A stretch of 50,968 nucleotides of DNA from Pseudomonadota bacterium (GTDB lineage Bacteria; Pseudomonadota; Gammaproteobacteria; Steroidobacterales; Woeseiaceae): the NCBI GenBank assembly GCA_022563255.1, contig JADFNS010000016.1:14438-65405 (forward strand), given 5' to 3'. Below, one piece after another: positions 1 through 10,800 of the stretch. Position numbers and translations under genes: made by a program. The number at the start of each line of letters is the position of its first letter. Position 1 is the stretch's first letter. The notes under the pieces are model-generated. The model was not told where the DNA came from. It did not search any database and saw nothing but the letters and a program-made list of their open reading frames with translations.

Positions 1-99
1 CTGATTGCACCGATCGCCATGGAAGAGGGTTTGCGTTTTGCTATTCGCGAAGGTGGTCGTACCGTGGGCGCCGGCGTGGTAGCGAAAATTCTCGCATAA
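1..99 (+). CDS. tuf: Elongation factor Tu, 3' end of first tuf copy (partial)
   Basis: This is the last 32 residues and the TAA stop of an EF-Tu gene whose start lies before the window. EF-Tu is the GTPase that carries aminoacyl-tRNA to the ribosome. The fragment is part of domain 3, with the conserved [10 protein letters not shown] stretch. It is base-for-base identical to the end of the complete tuf gene at 15383-16573. It precedes tRNA-Trp and secE, the usual place of the second tuf gene in many gammaproteobacteria. Confidence 0.97.
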   Translation: MIAPIAMEEGLRFAIREGGRTVGAGVVAKILA

Positions 100-158
100 A
101 TTCATCGGCAACGCACGCGCCGCAAGGCGCGCGTGATTGCCAAATTTGCAAAGGAATA
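1..158 (+). repeat. Duplicated tuf 3' end and flank, copy 1
   Basis: All 158 bases are identical to 16475-16632. The identity covers the tuf 3' end and 59 bases after the stop codon. It ends at the first base of tRNA-Trp. The shared flank contains a hairpin at 107-141: an outer GGCAA/TTGCC pair and an inner GCGCC/GGCGC stem closed by a GCAA (GNRA) loop. No T-run follows, so it may be a processing or stabilising structure rather than a strong terminator. Identity that reaches into non-coding DNA is the mark of gene conversion between the two loci. Confidence 0.95.
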
Positions 159-233
159 GGCCAGTAGCTCAATTGGCAGAGCGGCGGTCTCCAAAACCGC
201 AGGTTGGGGGTTCGATTCCCTCCTGGCCTGCCA
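158..233 (+). tRNA. tRNA-Trp (anticodon CCA)
   Basis: A 76-nt cloverleaf can be drawn by eye. The acceptor stem pairs AGGCCAG (158-164) with CTGGCCT (223-229), the discriminator is G230, and CCA is encoded at 231-233. The anticodon stem pairs GCGGT (184-188) with ACCGC (196-200) around a CTCCAAA loop with anticodon CCA at 191-193. The T arm carries GGTTCGATTCC-type sequence at 209-219. It sits between tuf and secE and is probably processed from a tuf-tRNA-secE transcript. Confidence 0.98.
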
Positions 234-237
234 CGAT

Positions 238-261
238 GCAGGAGCGCGCTACAGCGCGCAA
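238..261 (+). repeat. REP-like hairpin after tRNA-Trp
   Basis: The sequence GCAGGAGCG leads into GCGCGC (244-249), a TACA loop and GCGCGC (254-259). This closely resembles the GTAGGAGCG-type hairpins found after four ribosomal protein genes in this window. It abuts the 3' end of tRNA-Trp. It could be a degenerate REP copy or simply a processing hairpin. Confidence 0.5.
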
Positions 262-303
262 CGTGTCCTTGGGGTGCGGTTGCGGCGAACGGCACAAATA
301 GAA

Positions 304-678
304 ATGGCGACAGAAACAGAAACATCACAGAGCGGAGTGCTCGACATCCTCAAGCTGCTGGTAGCGGTTGCTGCGCTGGTGGGTGGACTGTACGCGTATT
401 ATTACTACGAGGCGGATCTTGCCCAGGCAATTCGCGTTCTCATGGTTCTCGCGGGCACGGTTGCCGGCATCAGTATCGCGATGATCAGTACTCAGGGTCG
501 TCGACTCTGGCACTTTATTCAGGGGTCACGGGTCGAAATTCGCAAAGTGATCTGGCCGACTAAGCAGGAAACGACACAAACTTCTATCGCCGTATTTGTG
601 TTTACGTTGATAATGATGTTGTTTTTCTGGGTTCTCGATTCAGGTCTGCTGTGGCTGACCCAGACACTGGTTGGCTGA
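304..678 (+). CDS. secE: Protein translocase subunit SecE
   Basis: SecE is the small clamp subunit of the SecYEG channel in the inner membrane. The 124-residue product has the long gammaproteobacterial form: two N-terminal hydrophobic segments (about residues 14-32 and 40-60), the conserved amphipathic stretch [15 protein letters not shown] (about 77-91), and a C-terminal membrane span (about 94-116). ATG at 304 is preferred because it gives a length like E. coli SecE (127 residues); an in-frame GTG at 274 would add ten residues. The ribosome-binding site is weak. nusG follows after 44 bases. Confidence 0.95.
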   Translation: MATETETSQSGVLDILKLLVAVAALVGGLYAYYYYEADLAQAIRVLMVLAGTVAGISIAMISTQGRRLWHFIQGSRVEIRKVIWPTKQETTQTSIAVFVFTLIMMLFFWVLDSGLLWLTQTLVG

Positions 679-722
679 CGCTTTTTAGTTGGAACGAACG
701 GATTATTAGAGGTTTTACCGCT

Positions 723-1256
723 GTGGCTTTACGCTGGTACATTGTGCACGCCTATTCGAACTTCGAGCATCGCGTAAAGAGCGGTCTTGAGGAGCGAATC
801 GAGCGTATGGGCTTGCAGGACAAGTTTGGCGATATCCTGGTCCCGACCGAAGAGGTCGTCGAGATGCGGGATGGCGCCAAACGCCGCAGTGAACGCAAGT
901 TTTTCCCCGGCTACGTCCTGGTGCAAATGGAAATGAATGACGAGACATGGCATCTCGTCAAAGAAGTGCCCAAGGTACTCGGATTTATCGGTGGATCCAG
1001 TGAGCGACCCGCGCCGATTACAGAGAAAGAAGCAGACACGATTCTGCAGCGCGTTCAGGAAGGCGTCGACAAGCCGCGGCCGAAAGTGCTTTTCGAGCCT
1101 GGCGAAGTCGTTCGCGTTACGGATGGACCGTTCAATGATTTCTCCGGAGTGGTTGAGCAAGTGAATTACGAAAAGAACAAACTTAAGATCACAGTGCAGA
1201 TTTTGGGTCGTTCAACACCGGTTGAGCTGGACTTCGGCCAGGTGGAAAAAGGGTAG
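723..1256 (+). CDS. nusG: Transcription termination/antitermination protein NusG
   Basis: NusG binds RNA polymerase and links it to Rho or to the ribosomal protein S10. The 177-residue protein starts [11 protein letters not shown], typical of the NGN domain (about 1-110), and ends in a KOW domain with [16 protein letters not shown] (about 125-145). The start is taken as GTG at 723, with GAGG about ten bases upstream; this gives the family's usual length. A longer frame from 651 would overlap secE and add unrelated residues. The secE-nusG pair is the standard arrangement. Confidence 0.96.
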   Translation: MALRWYIVHAYSNFEHRVKSGLEERIERMGLQDKFGDILVPTEEVVEMRDGAKRRSERKFFPGYVLVQMEMNDETWHLVKEVPKVLGFIGGSSERPAPITEKEADTILQRVQEGVDKPRPKVLFEPGEVVRVTDGPFNDFSGVVEQVNYEKNKLKITVQILGRSTPVELDFGQVEKG

Positions 1257-1355
1257 GAGAACCCTAACGGGACTGTATGCGCCTGGTGCGCGAGTTTTTT
1301 TTAGAGCATGTACGAGGAGCCGTAGCCCGGCGCTTGAACTCGAGAGGAAATTTTG
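1257..1355 (+). promoter_or_regulatory. nusG-rplK intergenic leader, possible L1 control region
   Basis: This 99-base gap contains a short GCGC-CTGGT-GCGC hairpin followed by eight T residues (about 1276-1302), which could act as a weak terminator after nusG. A GAGAGGAAA ribosome-binding site precedes rplK. In E. coli the rplKA messenger has its own promoter and an L1-binding leader here. The position matches, but I could not recognise an L1-type fold with certainty. Confidence 0.4.
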
Positions 1356-1790
1356 ATGGCTAAGAAAGTTGCCAGCTATATAAAGCTGCAGGTACCTGCG
1401 GGTCAGGCGAATCCGTCTCCACCCGTCGGCCCGGCGCTTGGTCAGCATGGCGTGAATATCATGGAGTTCTGTAAGGCGTTTAACTCACAGACTCAAGGTA
1501 CTGAGCCGGGCATGCCTATTCCCGTCGTGATCACGGTCTACAATGACCGCAGTTTCACGTTCATTACCAAGACTCCGCCCGCCGCCGTGCTGCTCAGAAA
1601 AGCTGCCGGAGTCCAGAAAGGTTCTGGTACGCCCAATACGGACAAGGTTGGTAAGGTTAATCGCGCGCAGCTCGAAGAGATCGCCACGACCAAGATGCCC
1701 GATCTGACCGCCGCCGACATGGACGCGGCTGTACGCACTGTTGCTGGCACGGCCCGCAGCATGGGCATTGAAGTTGAGGGGGTGAAGTAA
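1356..1790 (+). CDS. rplK: 50S ribosomal protein L11
   Basis: L11 (uL11) forms the GTPase-associated centre with 23S rRNA and is the target of thiostrepton-type drugs and the RelA stringent response. The 144-residue product has the proline-rich N-terminal motif [19 protein letters not shown] (about 15-33) and the RNA-binding C-terminal domain. The ATG at 1356 is chosen over the adjacent upstream TTG because GAGAGGAAA lies at a suitable distance and length matches E. coli (142). Its stop overlaps the rplA start by one base (TAATG). Confidence 0.97.
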   Translation: MAKKVASYIKLQVPAGQANPSPPVGPALGQHGVNIMEFCKAFNSQTQGTEPGMPIPVVITVYNDRSFTFITKTPPAAVLLRKAAGVQKGSGTPNTDKVGKVNRAQLEEIATTKMPDLTAADMDAAVRTVAGTARSMGIEVEGVK

Positions 1791-2485
1791 TGGCGAAGCT
1801 CAGCAAGAACAGGCGCGCTGCTCGCGAGAAAATTGATGCGAACAAGAGCTACGACATCAGCGACGCACTCAGCCTCGTCAAAGAACTGGCAACAGCGAAG
1901 TTTAAGGAGAGTGTCGACATCTCCTTGAATCTCGGGGTCGATCCGCGTAAGTCCGATCAGGTCGTTCGTGGTTCGACGGTGCTGCCGAACGGCACGGGTA
2001 AAACGGTTCGCGTCGCAGTATTTGCTCAGGGCGAAAACGCCGAAAAGGCGAAAGCTGCCGGCGCCGATATCGTTGGCTTCGAAGATCTTGCTGAGACCGT
2101 GAAAAAAGGCAAGCTGGATTTCGACGTCGTTATCGCGACACCGGACGCCATGCGCGTCGTTGGTCAGCTAGGCCAGATTCTTGGTCCGCGCGGGCTGATG
2201 CCGAATCCGAAGGTTGGCACGGTTACGGCCGATATCGGAACCGCTGTGACAAACGCTAAATCCGGTCAGGTTCGTTATCGCACGGACAAGGCCGGAATTA
2301 TCCATTGTGCGATAGGTCGTGCTGATTTCGACGTTGCCGCCCTCAAGGAGAACCTTGATGCGTTGCTGGCTGACTTGAAGAAGGCAAAGCCTGCGTCGGC
2401 AAAGGGCATGTATTTCAAGAAACTGACCGTCTCATCGACCATGGGACCGGGCATTTCGGTAGACCGGGCCTCCGTAGACGCTTAA
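1790..2485 (+). CDS. rplA: 50S ribosomal protein L1
   Basis: L1 (uL1) builds the mobile stalk at the ribosomal E site and, in enterobacteria, represses its own rplKA messenger. The 231-residue protein matches the E. coli length (234). The signature [17 protein letters not shown] lies at about residues 124-140, followed by GTVTADI. It is coupled to rplK by a TAATG overlap, which suggests reinitiation and equal output of the two proteins. Confidence 0.97.
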   Translation: MAKLSKNRRAAREKIDANKSYDISDALSLVKELATAKFKESVDISLNLGVDPRKSDQVVRGSTVLPNGTGKTVRVAVFAQGENAEKAKAAGADIVGFEDLAETVKKGKLDFDVVIATPDAMRVVGQLGQILGPRGLMPNPKVGTVTADIGTAVTNAKSGQVRYRTDKAGIIHCAIGRADFDVAALKENLDALLADLKKAKPASAKGMYFKKLTVSSTMGPGISVDRASVDA

Positions 2486-2736
2486 GGAGCGGACCGGTCA
2501 GAAGAATATGCGGGGACGCCTTCGGGTGTTGCCGCGTCAGCCGCAAGGAAGCGGTGATCGTCGAAGACCGTAGGCGATCAGCTCACATGCTGATCTTAAT
2601 AACCGCCTACGTAGATGGTGTTACCTGAGTCACGCGTTGGCGACGGTTGATCATCCGGCTGAGGGATGGATTTCCCTAAATTGGGGGGCGAGGTTTGTTT
2701 TCGCCCGTTTGTGTAACCGTAAGCCAGGAGAAAATC
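2486..2736 (+). promoter_or_regulatory. L10 ribosomal protein leader (rplJ leader)
   Basis: This 251-base leader carries the recognisable core of the L10(L12)4 autoregulatory element. GACCGTAGG starts at 2565 and CCTACGTAGATGGT ends near 2620, pairing as CGTAGGCG with CGCCTACG around an inner hairpin (GATCAG/CTGATC). In E. coli the matching GACCGNAGG and CCTNCGTAGACGGT halves bind the L10-L7/L12 complex and repress translation. A second short hairpin, GGGGACGCC-TTCG-GGTGTTGCC, lies upstream. The promoter for rplJL may also be here but is not obvious. Confidence 0.85.
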
Positions 2737-3261
2737 ATGGCACTGAGACTCGAAGACAAGAAAGCTCTTGTCAAAGAGTTGAGCGCGATCGCAGGAGAAT
2801 CTGTAACAGTCGTTGCGGCTGACTACAGGGGTCTTTCTGTTGAAGATATGACGGAGTTGCGTAAAGAAGCACGCGATGCTGGCGTTTATATGCGTGTTGT
2901 TAAGAATACGCTGGCACGTCGCGCCGTCGAGGGAACTGCATTTGAGTGCATGAAGGACACACTCAAAGGACCTATTCTTCTCGCGTTTGCAAAGGACGAT
3001 CCAGGCGCTGCTGCCAGGGTCATCAAGGATTTCGCCAAGGAGCACGACGCTCTGCAGGCGGTATCGCTATCCGTTGGCGGGAAATTATTGCCGGGCTCCG
3101 ATCTGGGTATGTTGGCTGGTTTGCCGACTTTCGATCAGGCGCGTGCGATGTTGCTCGGCGTATTGGTAGCTCCTATGGCCAAACTGGTACGCACGCTTGC
3201 GGAACCACCTGCAATGCTCGTACGGACTTTGTCCGCACGCGGCGAACAGGATTCCGCATAA
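2737..3261 (+). CDS. rplJ: 50S ribosomal protein L10
   Basis: L10 (uL10) anchors the L7/L12 dimers on the stalk base next to L11 and is the autoregulator of its own operon. The product has 174 residues, close to E. coli (165). It starts MALRLEDKKALVKELS, includes VVAADYRGLSVEDMTELR, and ends in a helix that would bind L7/L12. ATG at 2737 follows CCAGGAGAAAATC, a strong ribosome-binding site; an earlier GTT/TTG-type extension is rejected because it lies in the leader. Confidence 0.96.
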   Translation: MALRLEDKKALVKELSAIAGESVTVVAADYRGLSVEDMTELRKEARDAGVYMRVVKNTLARRAVEGTAFECMKDTLKGPILLAFAKDDPGAAARVIKDFAKEHDALQAVSLSVGGKLLPGSDLGMLAGLPTFDQARAMLLGVLVAPMAKLVRTLAEPPAMLVRTLSARGEQDSA

Positions 3262-3316
3262 GGATCTTAGAAGTATTCCCTGACTCAGGAAATTATTATT
3301 TACAGGAACTATTGAA

Positions 3317-3697
3317 ATGGCACTCTCAAAAGAAGACATCGTTAAAGGACTCGACGCATTACCGATTATGGACATCGTCGATATCGTAAAGTCGCTCGAA
3401 GATAAATGGGGCGTTTCCGCTGCTGCTCCCGTCGCTGTTGCCGCTGGCCCTGCCGTCAGCGATGCAGGCGCGGTTGCTGAAGAGAAGAACGAATTCGACG
3501 TGGTTTTGACCAGCTTCGGCGCTAATAAGGTACCGGTGATCAAGGCTGTTCGCTCGATCACGGGTCTTGGCCTCAAGGAAGCCAAAGAGACGGTCGAAGG
3601 CGCGCCGTCGACCATCAAGGAAGGCGTTAGCAAAGACGAAGCGGATGAAGTTAAAAAGCAGCTCGAAGAAGCCGGCGCATCAGTCGAGCTTAAGTAG
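3317..3697 (+). CDS. rplL: 50S ribosomal protein L7/L12
   Basis: L7/L12 (bL12) is the multicopy acidic stalk protein that recruits translation GTPases. It is 126 residues long. The N-terminal dimerisation region (1-30), an Ala/Val-rich hinge (about 35-54) and the C-terminal domain with [18 protein letters not shown] and [15 protein letters not shown] are all visible. CAGGAAC precedes the ATG. It follows rplJ by 55 bases in the usual order. Confidence 0.97.
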   Translation: MALSKEDIVKGLDALPIMDIVDIVKSLEDKWGVSAAAPVAVAAGPAVSDAGAVAEEKNEFDVVLTSFGANKVPVIKAVRSITGLGLKEAKETVEGAPSTIKEGVSKDEADEVKKQLEEAGASVELK

Positions 3698-3739
3698 ACC
3701 GTTGCATCGAAGCGATGCACTACCCGATGGGTCAAAAGT

Positions 3740-3780
3740 CGGGCAAGCAACCAGCCGGATTCCGGCTGGTTGCTTGCCCG
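3740..3780 (+). promoter_or_regulatory. 19-bp perfect hairpin between rplL and rpoB
   Basis: Bases 3740-3758 are the exact reverse complement of 3762-3780, with a three-base ATT loop. No T-run follows (CGTCCATAAATT), so a classical terminator is unlikely. In E. coli the rplL-rpoB gap contains an attenuator and an RNase III processing site, and a long perfect duplex is what RNase III cuts. The likely role is processing or partial attenuation that sets rpoBC expression lower than rplJL. Confidence 0.8.
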
Positions 3781-3816
3781 CGTCCATAAATTAAGAGGCT
3801 AAAGAGGGCTTCTCGA

Positions 3817-6800
3817 ATGGCATATTCGTTCACAGAAAAAAAGCGTATCCGCAAGAATTTTGGCAAACGTCCAACAGTATTGGAAGTGCCCTATTTGCTG
3901 GCGATTCAGGTTGATTCGTACAATAAATTCCTGCAGTCATCGAAAACGATTGAAGAGCGTGAAAACAAGGGTTTGCAGGCTGCATTTCTGTCGGTATTCC
4001 CAATCGTCAGCTATTCTGGCAATGCGGCGCTGGAGTACGTGAGCTACCGTCTCGGCAAGCCCGTGTTCGACGTCAAGGAATGTCAGGTGCGCGGCTTGAC
4101 CTATGCGGCTCCGATTCGCGTACTGGTGCGTCTGGTCATTTACGACAGGGAAGCCAGCGGTACTCCGAAGCCCGTCAAGGATATTCGCGAGCAGGAAGTC
4201 TATCTCGGTGAAATGCCGTTGATGACGGATCACGGTACTTTCGTAATCAATGGTACCGAACGCGTCATCGTTTCTCAGCTGCATCGCTCGCCGGGCGTGT
4301 TCTTCGACCACGACAAGGGCAAGACACACAGTTCCGGCAAGTTGTTGTTCTCCGCGCGCGTGATTCCTTATCGCGGTTCGTGGCTCGATTTCGAATTCGA
4401 CCCGAAAGATGCCGTGTTCGCACGCATCGATCGCCGCCGCAAATTGCCGGTTACGATCATCCTGCGCGCGCTGGGCATGACGAACGTCGAAATGCTCGAC
4501 CTGTTCTTCGATACCGACGATTTCTACCTCTCCGAGAAAAACATCAAGATGAACTTGATACCCGAGCGTCTGCGCGGTGATACCGCAACGTTCGATATCA
4601 AGCTCGGTCGCAAGCTGATCGTTGAAGACGGCAAGCGAATTACGGCCAAGCATGTTCGGGACATGTCGAAATCGACGGTCAAGAAGCTGGTTGTGCCGGT
4701 CGAATACCTACAGGGCAAGATTCTTGCACACGACATCGTGGACACCGAGACTGGCGAACTGTTGGCTGCGGCCAACGCAGAGCTGACGGAAGAGCTGATA
4801 CCGCAGTTGATCGAAGCGGGCATCGAGCACATCAGGACACTGTATGTGAATGACCTCGATCGAGGTCCGTTCATCTCGAACACGTTGAGTATCGATCCTT
4901 CGACGACGCGACTTGAGGCATTGGTTGAAATTTACCGCATGATGCGTCCGGGTGAGCCGCCGACCAAAGAAGCGGCCGAGAACCTGTTCCAGAACCTGTT
5001 CTTCAATCCGGATCGCTACGATCTGTCGGGTGTTGGCCGAATGAAGTTCAATCGTCGCGTTGGACGCGACAACTCGGAAGGCGATGGGGTCCTCAACAAA
5101 GCAGACATCCTCGACGTGCTGTCGACGCTTATCAATATCCGTAACGGTTTCGGCACGGTCGATGATATCGATCATCTCGGCAACCGCCGCGTACGCAGCG
5201 TGGGTGAAATGGCGGAGAATGCTTTTCGCGTCGGCCTGGTTCGTGTAGAGCGCGCCGTCAAAGAACGTCTGACGCAGGCCGAGGCCGATGGCTTGATGCC
5301 GCAGGACATGATCAATGCCAAACCGGTTGCCGCGGCCGTCAAAGAGTTTTTCGGCTCCAGCCAGTTATCGCAATTCATGGATCAGAACAATCCGCTGTCG
5401 GAGGTCACCCACAAACGTCGCGTATCGGCGCTTGGACCGGGCGGCCTGACGCGCGAGCGCGCCGGTTTTGAGGTCCGCGACGTGCACCCGACTCACTACG
5501 GTCGTGTTTGCCCGATTGAGACGCCTGAAGGACCGAATATCGGTCTGATCAACTCGCTCGCGGTTTACGCACGCACCAATGAATATGGCTTTCTTGAGAC
5601 GCCGTATCGCCGCGTTAAGAACAGCAAGGTATCGGCGGATATCGATTACCTTTCGGCAATCGAGGAAAGCCAGTTTATCGTTGCCCAGGCGAATGCCGAG
5701 CTCGACAAGAACGGCAAATTCGTCGACGACCTCGTCGCAGTGCGACACAAGAACGAGTTTACGCTGGCGGCACCCGCGGACATCAGCTACATGGATGTCA
5801 GCCCGCGCCAGATCGTTTCGGTCGCCGCTGCTCTGATCCCGTTTCTTGAGCACGACGACGCCAACCGCGCACTCATGGGATCGAATATGCAACGTCAGGC
5901 CGTGCCAACGCTACGGGCTGAAGCACCGCTGGTCGGTACCGGAATCGAACGCACTGTTGCGATCGACTCCGGCGTCACAGTGATCGCCCGTCGCGGCGGC
6001 TGCGTCGATTTGGTCGACGCGTCACGCATTGTCGTGCGCGTCAACGATGACGAGACGACGGCGGCTGAGCCTGGGGTCGATATCTACAACCTGACCAAAT
6101 ACACGCGTTCGAACCAGAATACCTGCATCAATCAGCGTCCACTCGTCAAGAGCGGCGATGTAATTGCCGTAGGTGACGTACTGGCCGATGGTCCGTCGAC
6201 CGACATGGGAGAGCTGGCTCTCGGCCAAAACCTGTTGATCGCGTTTATGCCATGGAACGGCTACAACTTCGAAGACTCGATTCTGATTTCTGAACGCGTT
6301 GTCAAGGAAGATCGTTTCACGAGCATTCATATCGAAGAAATGCAGTGCGTCGCTCGCGATACGAAGCTCGGATCCGAAGACATTACGTCGGACATTCCGA
6401 ACGTCGGTGATTCGGCGCTCGCCAAGCTTGATGAGTCTGGCATCGCTTTCATCGGCGCCAAGGTCAAGTCGGGAGATATCCTGGTAGGCAAAGTTACGCC
6501 GAAGGGCGAAACGCAGCTGACGCCGGAAGAGAAGCTGTTGCGCGCAATCTTCGGTGAAAAAGCCTCCGACGTTAAAGACACCAGTTTGCGGGTGCCATCG
6601 GGCATGGATGGCACGGTTATCGATGTTCGGGTGTTCACACGCGATGGCGTTGAGAAGGACGCGCGCGCTCTCTCTATCGAGCAGGCGGAACTCGAAAGCG
6701 TCCGCAAGGACCTTGACGATACGCTGCGCATTCTTGAAGAAGACATTTACGAGCGCGTCGAGCGCATGCTGACGGGCAAGATGGCCCAGGGCGGCCCGAA

Positions 6801-7896
6801 CAAGCTGAAAAGCGGCAGCAAGATCACCAAGGCTTACCTTGAGGAACTGTCACGCGACCAGTGGTTCGAGATTCGATTGAAGAACGACGACGCGAGCGAG
6901 CAGCTGCAAAAGACCTATGAACGCCTCAAATTGCAGCGTGAAGAGTTTGAGCAGCGCTTTGAGGAGAAGCGGACCAAGATCACCGCAGGCGACGATCTGG
7001 CCCCGGGCGTGCTCAAGATGGTCAAGGTGTACCTCGCCGTCAAACGTCGTATTCAGCCGGGTGACAAGATGGCGGGTCGCCACGGTAACAAGGGCGTCAT
7101 TTCGATCATCGTTCCAGTTGAAGATATGCCGTACCTTGAAGACGGCAATCCGGTCGACATCGTACTGAACCCCTTAGGTGTACCTTCTCGAATGAATGTT
7201 GGACAGGTACTGGAGACCCATCTGGGCTGGGCCGCAAAGGGCGTCGGCAAGAAGATCGACAAAATGCTCAAGGCGCAGGAGTCGATTACGAAACTGCGGC
7301 AATTCCTGGATGCCGTCTACAATAAGACGGGCGGCCAAACCGAAGACCTCAAGTCGTTCAGCGATGCAGAGATCCTCGAACTCGCGGGCAACCTGACCAA
7401 CGGCGTGCCAATAGCGACGCCGGTCTTCGACGGCGCTTCCGAGGCCGAGATCAAGGGACTCCTGGAGCTCGCCGACCTCGACCCCTCTGGCCAGTCGACA
7501 CTGTATGACGGACGCACGGGCGACAAGTTCGATCGCCAAATTACAGTGGGTTACATGTACATGTTGAAGCTCAACCACCTGGTTGACGACAAGATGCACG
7601 CTCGGTCAACCGGGCCGTACAGCCTGGTCACGCAGCAGCCGCTGGGTGGTAAGGCGCAGTTCGGTGGGCAGCGCTTCGGCGAGATGGAGGTCTGGGCGCT
7701 CGAAGCGTACGGCGCCGCGTACACCTTGCAGGAAATGCTGACGGTCAAGTCGGACGACGTTCAGGGTCGTACCAAGATGTACAAGAGCATCGTGGATGGT
7801 GAGCACTACATGGATGCCGGCATGCCGGAATCGTTCAATGTGCTGGTCAAGGAGATTCGTTCTCTGGCAATCAACATTGAGCTGGAGACAGACTAA
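3817..7896 (+). CDS. rpoB: DNA-directed RNA polymerase subunit beta
   Basis: The beta subunit forms much of the catalytic cleft of RNA polymerase. The product has 1359 residues (E. coli 1342). The rifampicin pocket reads [20 protein letters not shown] and then [19 protein letters not shown], identical to the drug-sensitive E. coli pattern at the usual resistance positions. Later motifs include [31 protein letters not shown] and the C-terminal [24 protein letters not shown]. The stop overlaps the rpoC start (TAATG). Confidence 0.98.
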   Translation: MAYSFTEKKRIRKNFGKRPTVLEVPYLLAIQVDSYNKFLQSSKTIEERENKGLQAAFLSVFPIVSYSGNAALEYVSYRLGKPVFDVKECQVRGLTYAAPIRVLVRLVIYDREASGTPKPVKDIREQEVYLGEMPLMTDHGTFVINGTERVIVSQLHRSPGVFFDHDKGKTHSSGKLLFSARVIPYRGSWLDFEFDPKDAVFARIDRRRKLPVTIILRALGMTNVEMLDLFFDTDDFYLSEKNIKMNLIPERLRGDTATFDIKLGRKLIVEDGKRITAKHVRDMSKSTVKKLVVPVEYLQGKILAHDIVDTETGELLAAANAELTEELIPQLIEAGIEHIRTLYVNDLDRGPFISNTLSIDPSTTRLEALVEIYRMMRPGEPPTKEAAENLFQNLFFNPDRYDLSGVGRMKFNRRVGRDNSEGDGVLNKADILDVLSTLINIRNGFGTVDDIDHLGNRRVRSVGEMAENAFRVGLVRVERAVKERLTQAEADGLMPQDMINAKPVAAAVKEFFGSSQLSQFMDQNNPLSEVTHKRRVSALGPGGLTRERAGFEVRDVHPTHYGRVCPIETPEGPNIGLINSLAVYARTNEYGFLETPYRRVKNSKVSADIDYLSAIEESQFIVAQANAELDKNGKFVDDLVAVRHKNEFTLAAPADISYMDVSPRQIVSVAAALIPFLEHDDANRALMGSNMQRQAVPTLRAEAPLVGTGIERTVAIDSGVTVIARRGGCVDLVDASRIVVRVNDDETTAAEPGVDIYNLTKYTRSNQNTCINQRPLVKSGDVIAVGDVLADGPSTDMGELALGQNLLIAFMPWNGYNFEDSILISERVVKEDRFTSIHIEEMQCVARDTKLGSEDITSDIPNVGDSALAKLDESGIAFIGAKVKSGDILVGKVTPKGETQLTPEEKLLRAIFGEKASDVKDTSLRVPSGMDGTVIDVRVFTRDGVEKDARALSIEQAELESVRKDLDDTLRILEEDIYERVERMLTGKMAQGGPNKLKSGSKITKAYLEELSRDQWFEIRLKNDDASEQLQKTYERLKLQREEFEQRFEEKRTKITAGDDLAPGVLKMVKVYLAVKRRIQPGDKMAGRHGNKGVISIIVPVEDMPYLEDGNPVDIVLNPLGVPSRMNVGQVLETHLGWAAKGVGKKIDKMLKAQESITKLRQFLDAVYNKTGGQTEDLKSFSDAEILELAGNLTNGVPIATPVFDGASEAEIKGLLELADLDPSGQSTLYDGRTGDKFDRQITVGYMYMLKLNHLVDDKMHARSTGPYSLVTQQPLGGKAQFGGQRFGEMEVWALEAYGAAYTLQEMLTVKSDDVQGRTKMYKSIVDGEHYMDAGMPESFNVLVKEIRSLAINIELETD

Positions 7897-10800
7897 TGAA
7901 AGATCTGCTTAAGCTTTTCAAGTATCAGAATCCCGTTGACGATTTCGATGCGATTCGTATCGGTCTCGCTTCTCCCAACATGATCCGATCGTGGTCATTC
8001 GGTGAAGTGAAGAAGCCGGAAACGATCAACTACCGCACGTTCAAGCCAGAGCGTGACGGCCTGTTCTGCGCCAAGATTTTCGGGCCGGTCAAAGACTACG
8101 AGTGCCTGTGCGGCAAGTACAAGCGCCTGAAGCATCGTGGCGTCGTCTGCGAGAAGTGCGGTGTGGAAGTCACGCAGACCAAGGTGCGCCGCGAGCGCAT
8201 GGCGCATATCGATCTCGCGAGTCCGGTCGCACATATCTGGTTTCTGAAGTCGCTGCCTTCGCGTATCGGGCTCATGCTGGATATGACGCTGCGTGAAATC
8301 GAGCGTGTCCTGTACTTCGAGGCGTTCGTCGTCATCGAGCCGGGCATGACCGAACTCGAACGCGGTCAACTCATGACCGACGAAACGTATCTGGATGCAC
8401 TCGAGCAATATGGCGATGAATTCGACGCTCGTATGGGCGCCGAGGCCGTTCGCGAAATGTTGATGACAATCGACTTGCAGCGCGAAATACTGAAAGTTCG
8501 CGATGACATGGGTGCGACGCGATCGGAGACGAAACTCAAGCGTCTTTCGAAACGGCTGAAGCTGATCGAGTCGTTCGTGGAGTCGGGCAACAAGCCGGAA
8601 TGGATGGTCCTGACCGTCTTGCCAGTCCTGCCGCCGGATCTGCGTCCGCTGGTACCGCTGGATGGCGGTCGTTTTGCGACCTCAGATCTCAACGATCTCT
8701 ACCGTCGCGTTATCAACCGAAATAATCGTCTGCGCCGTCTGCTGGAACTGAACGCTCCCGATATCATCGTGCGCAACGAAAAACGCATGTTGCAGGAGTC
8801 GGTAGACGCGCTGCTCGACAATGGTCGACGCGGTCGCGCTATCACCGGCACCAACAAACGTCCGCTGAAATCGCTGGCGGACATGATCAAGGGCAAGCAG
8901 GGGCGTTTCCGTCAGAACCTTCTGGGTAAGCGCGTTGATTACTCCGGCCGGTCGGTGATCGTTGTCGGTCCGACGCTGAAACTGCATCAATGCGGCCTGC
9001 CCAAGAAAATGGCGCTCGAACTCTTCAAACCGTTTATTTTCTCGAAGCTGCAATTGCGCGGCGAGGCTGCGACGATCAAGGCGGCGAAGCGCCTGGTTGA
9101 GCGTGAAGGCGTGGAAGTGTGGGATATTCTCGAGGAAGTAATTCGCGAACATCCGGTCATGCTGAACCGTGCGCCGACATTGCATCGTCTCGGTATCCAG
9201 GCGTTTGAGCCGGTGTTGATTGAGGGCAAGGCGATTCAGCTGCATCCGCTCGTCTGTACGGCGTTCAACGCCGATTTCGATGGTGACCAAATGGCGGTGC
9301 ATGTACCGCTGTCCATCGAAGCGCAGCTGGAAGCCCGCGCATTGATGATGTCGACGAATAATATTCTCTCGCCAGCGAACGGAGATCCGATCATCGTGCC
9401 TTCGCAGGACGTCGTGCTGGGTCTTTATTACATGACTCGTACGAGGATCAATGCGAAGGGCGAGGGCATGATTCTGGCGAACCTCAATGAAGCGAGCCGC
9501 GCTTTCGAAACTGGCGCTGCCGAGTTGCACGCTCAGGTCAAAATTCGCGTCACGGTTCATGAGCGCAATGAAAACGACGAGATCGTCGAAGTCACGAAGA
9601 TTCTGGATACGACGGTTGGTCGCGCGTTGTTGTCGGCGATCCTGCCTGTTGGTCTCGAGTTTGAGCACATCAATCGTTCGATGACAAAGAAAGCGATTTC
9701 CAACGTCATCAACGCCTGCTACCGCCAGCTCGGCCTCAAGGAGACCGTGATATTTGCTGACAAGCTGATGTACACAGGTTTCCGCCATGCGACCAAGGCT
9801 GGTATATCGATCGGCGTGAACGACATGGTCGTGCCGGAGAGCAAGGGAGCGATCCTGGCTGTCGCCGAAGCCGGGGTTAAGGAGATTCAGGACCAGTACG
9901 GTTCAGGTTTGGTGACCGATGGCGAGCGCTACAACAAGGTTGTCGATATCTGGTCGCGCACCAATGACGAAGTCGCCAAAGCGATGATGGACGCGCTGGG
10001 CACGGAAATGGTCAGGGATGCGTCGGGCAAGATGGTTGAGCAGGAGTCGTTCAACTCCATTTACATGATGGCTGACTCCGGCGCCCGTGGTTCTGCGGCG
10101 CAGATTCGCCAGCTCGCTGGAATGCGCGGCCTCATGGCCAAGCCGGACGGCTCGATCATTGAGACGCCCATTACAGCTAACTTCCGCGAAGGCCTCGACG
10201 TATTGCAGTACTTTATCTCGACGCACGGCGCTCGCAAGGGCCTGGCGGATACTGCGCTCAAGACGGCCAACTCCGGTTACCTGACGCGCCGCCTGGTTGA
10301 CGTCGCGCAGGATCTGGTCGTTACCGAGGTTGACTGCGAAACGCGCAACGGTGTGGCCATGGCGCCAATCGTTGAAGGCGGTGATATTGTCGAGCCGCTG
10401 CGTGATCGCGTACTGGGTCGGGTACTTGCCGAGCCGGTACTGATTCCGGGCAGCGACAAGGTTGCATACGATGCGGGCACTATGCTCGACGAGGCAACCG
10501 TGCAACACCTTGATGATATGTCGATTGACCACCTGATGGTGCGTTCGCCCATTACCTGCGAAGTACGCTACGGCGTGTGTTCACAGTGCTACGGTCGTGA
10601 CCTCGCCAGGGGACAGCGAATCAACATTGGTGAGGCCGTTGGCGTCATCGCGGCACAGTCGATCGGTGAGCCAGGTACACAGCTGACGATGCGTACCTTC
10701 CATATTGGCGGTGCGGCATCTCGTTCCGCGGCAGCCAACAATATCGAGATCAAGTCGAACGGTGTTGCCAAGCTCAATAACATCAAGACCGTTTCCCATC

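Noticed and set aside
8682..9788. Long antisense open frame of 368 codons within rpoC
   Set aside because: Long antisense frames are common in GC-rich coding DNA; the protein has no domain and rpoC is beyond doubt.
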